Origin: Holosporales bacterium
GTDB taxonomy: Bacteria > Pseudomonadota > Alphaproteobacteria > BNTO01
DNA: 5,176 nt
Assembly: GCA_031290075.1 (NCBI GenBank)
Contig: JAITOG010000026.1
Location: forward strand, 1-5,176
Reading direction: 5' to 3'
Positions 5,169 through 5,176 of the stretch are shown here, one piece after another. The notes below the pieces were generated by a model, which was not told where the DNA came from, searched no databases, and saw nothing but the letters and a program-made list of their open reading frames with translations. Made by a program: the position numbers and the translations under genes. Position 1 is the first letter of the stretch, and every line of letters begins with the position of its first letter.

Positions 5169-5176
5169 ATGGATTA
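5169..5176 (+). CDS. possible first codons of the next gene (glyS expected)
   Basis: An ATG at 5169 followed by GAT and a partial codon lies 18 bases after the glyQ stop. The beta-subunit gene glyS commonly follows glyQ directly in bacteria with this enzyme type, so a glyS start here is plausible. Only two full codons are visible and no strong Shine-Dalgarno precedes them, so identity rests on context alone. Confidence 0.25.

Overview
This is an AT-rich window with compact bacterial genes. I read it as a chromosomal segment of a probable alphaproteobacterium with an intracellular or host-associated lifestyle (Holosporales- or Rickettsiales-like). This is an inference from low GC, an Ffh with the TRVDGDARGG motif, a split GlyRS alpha subunit and a large eukaryote-like ankyrin-repeat gene. 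The sequence alone does not fix the taxon.

Layout: (1) 1-152, + strand, is the C-terminal end of a SIMPL/DUF541-type protein. (2) 169-462, + strand, is a small DUF167/YggU-family protein that starts at TTG 16 bases downstream and is probably co-transcribed. (3) 437-1792, - strand, is ffh, the signal recognition particle GTPase. It converges on the DUF167 gene and overlaps its 3' end by 26 bp. (4) 1793-2413 is a 621-bp non-coding stretch. It holds a striking palindrome with 20-bp perfect arms (2033-2103), two weaker hairpins (2187-2269) and two tandem sigma70-like promoters facing the next gene. (5) 2414-4138, + strand, is a 574-aa ankyrin-repeat protein with a weak N-terminal export signal. 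Its central 99-bp units are nearly identical at DNA level. (6) 4272-5150, + strand, is glyQ, the glycyl-tRNA synthetase alpha subunit; the last 8 bases may be the first codons of the next gene, perhaps glyS.

Ffh and GlyQ are conserved housekeeping functions (co-translational membrane targeting and glycyl-tRNA charging). The accessory part is the palindrome-bearing intergenic region plus the ankyrin gene, which sits between the two. The ankyrin gene has its own promoter candidates and a strong Shine-Dalgarno sequence, so it looks like an independent transcription unit. Its product could be an exported host-interaction protein, but no secretion system, toxin, immunity or defence gene is visible here. 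I see no clear new multi-gene system. The most unusual material is the recently expanded ankyrin array and the palindromic element upstream of it.
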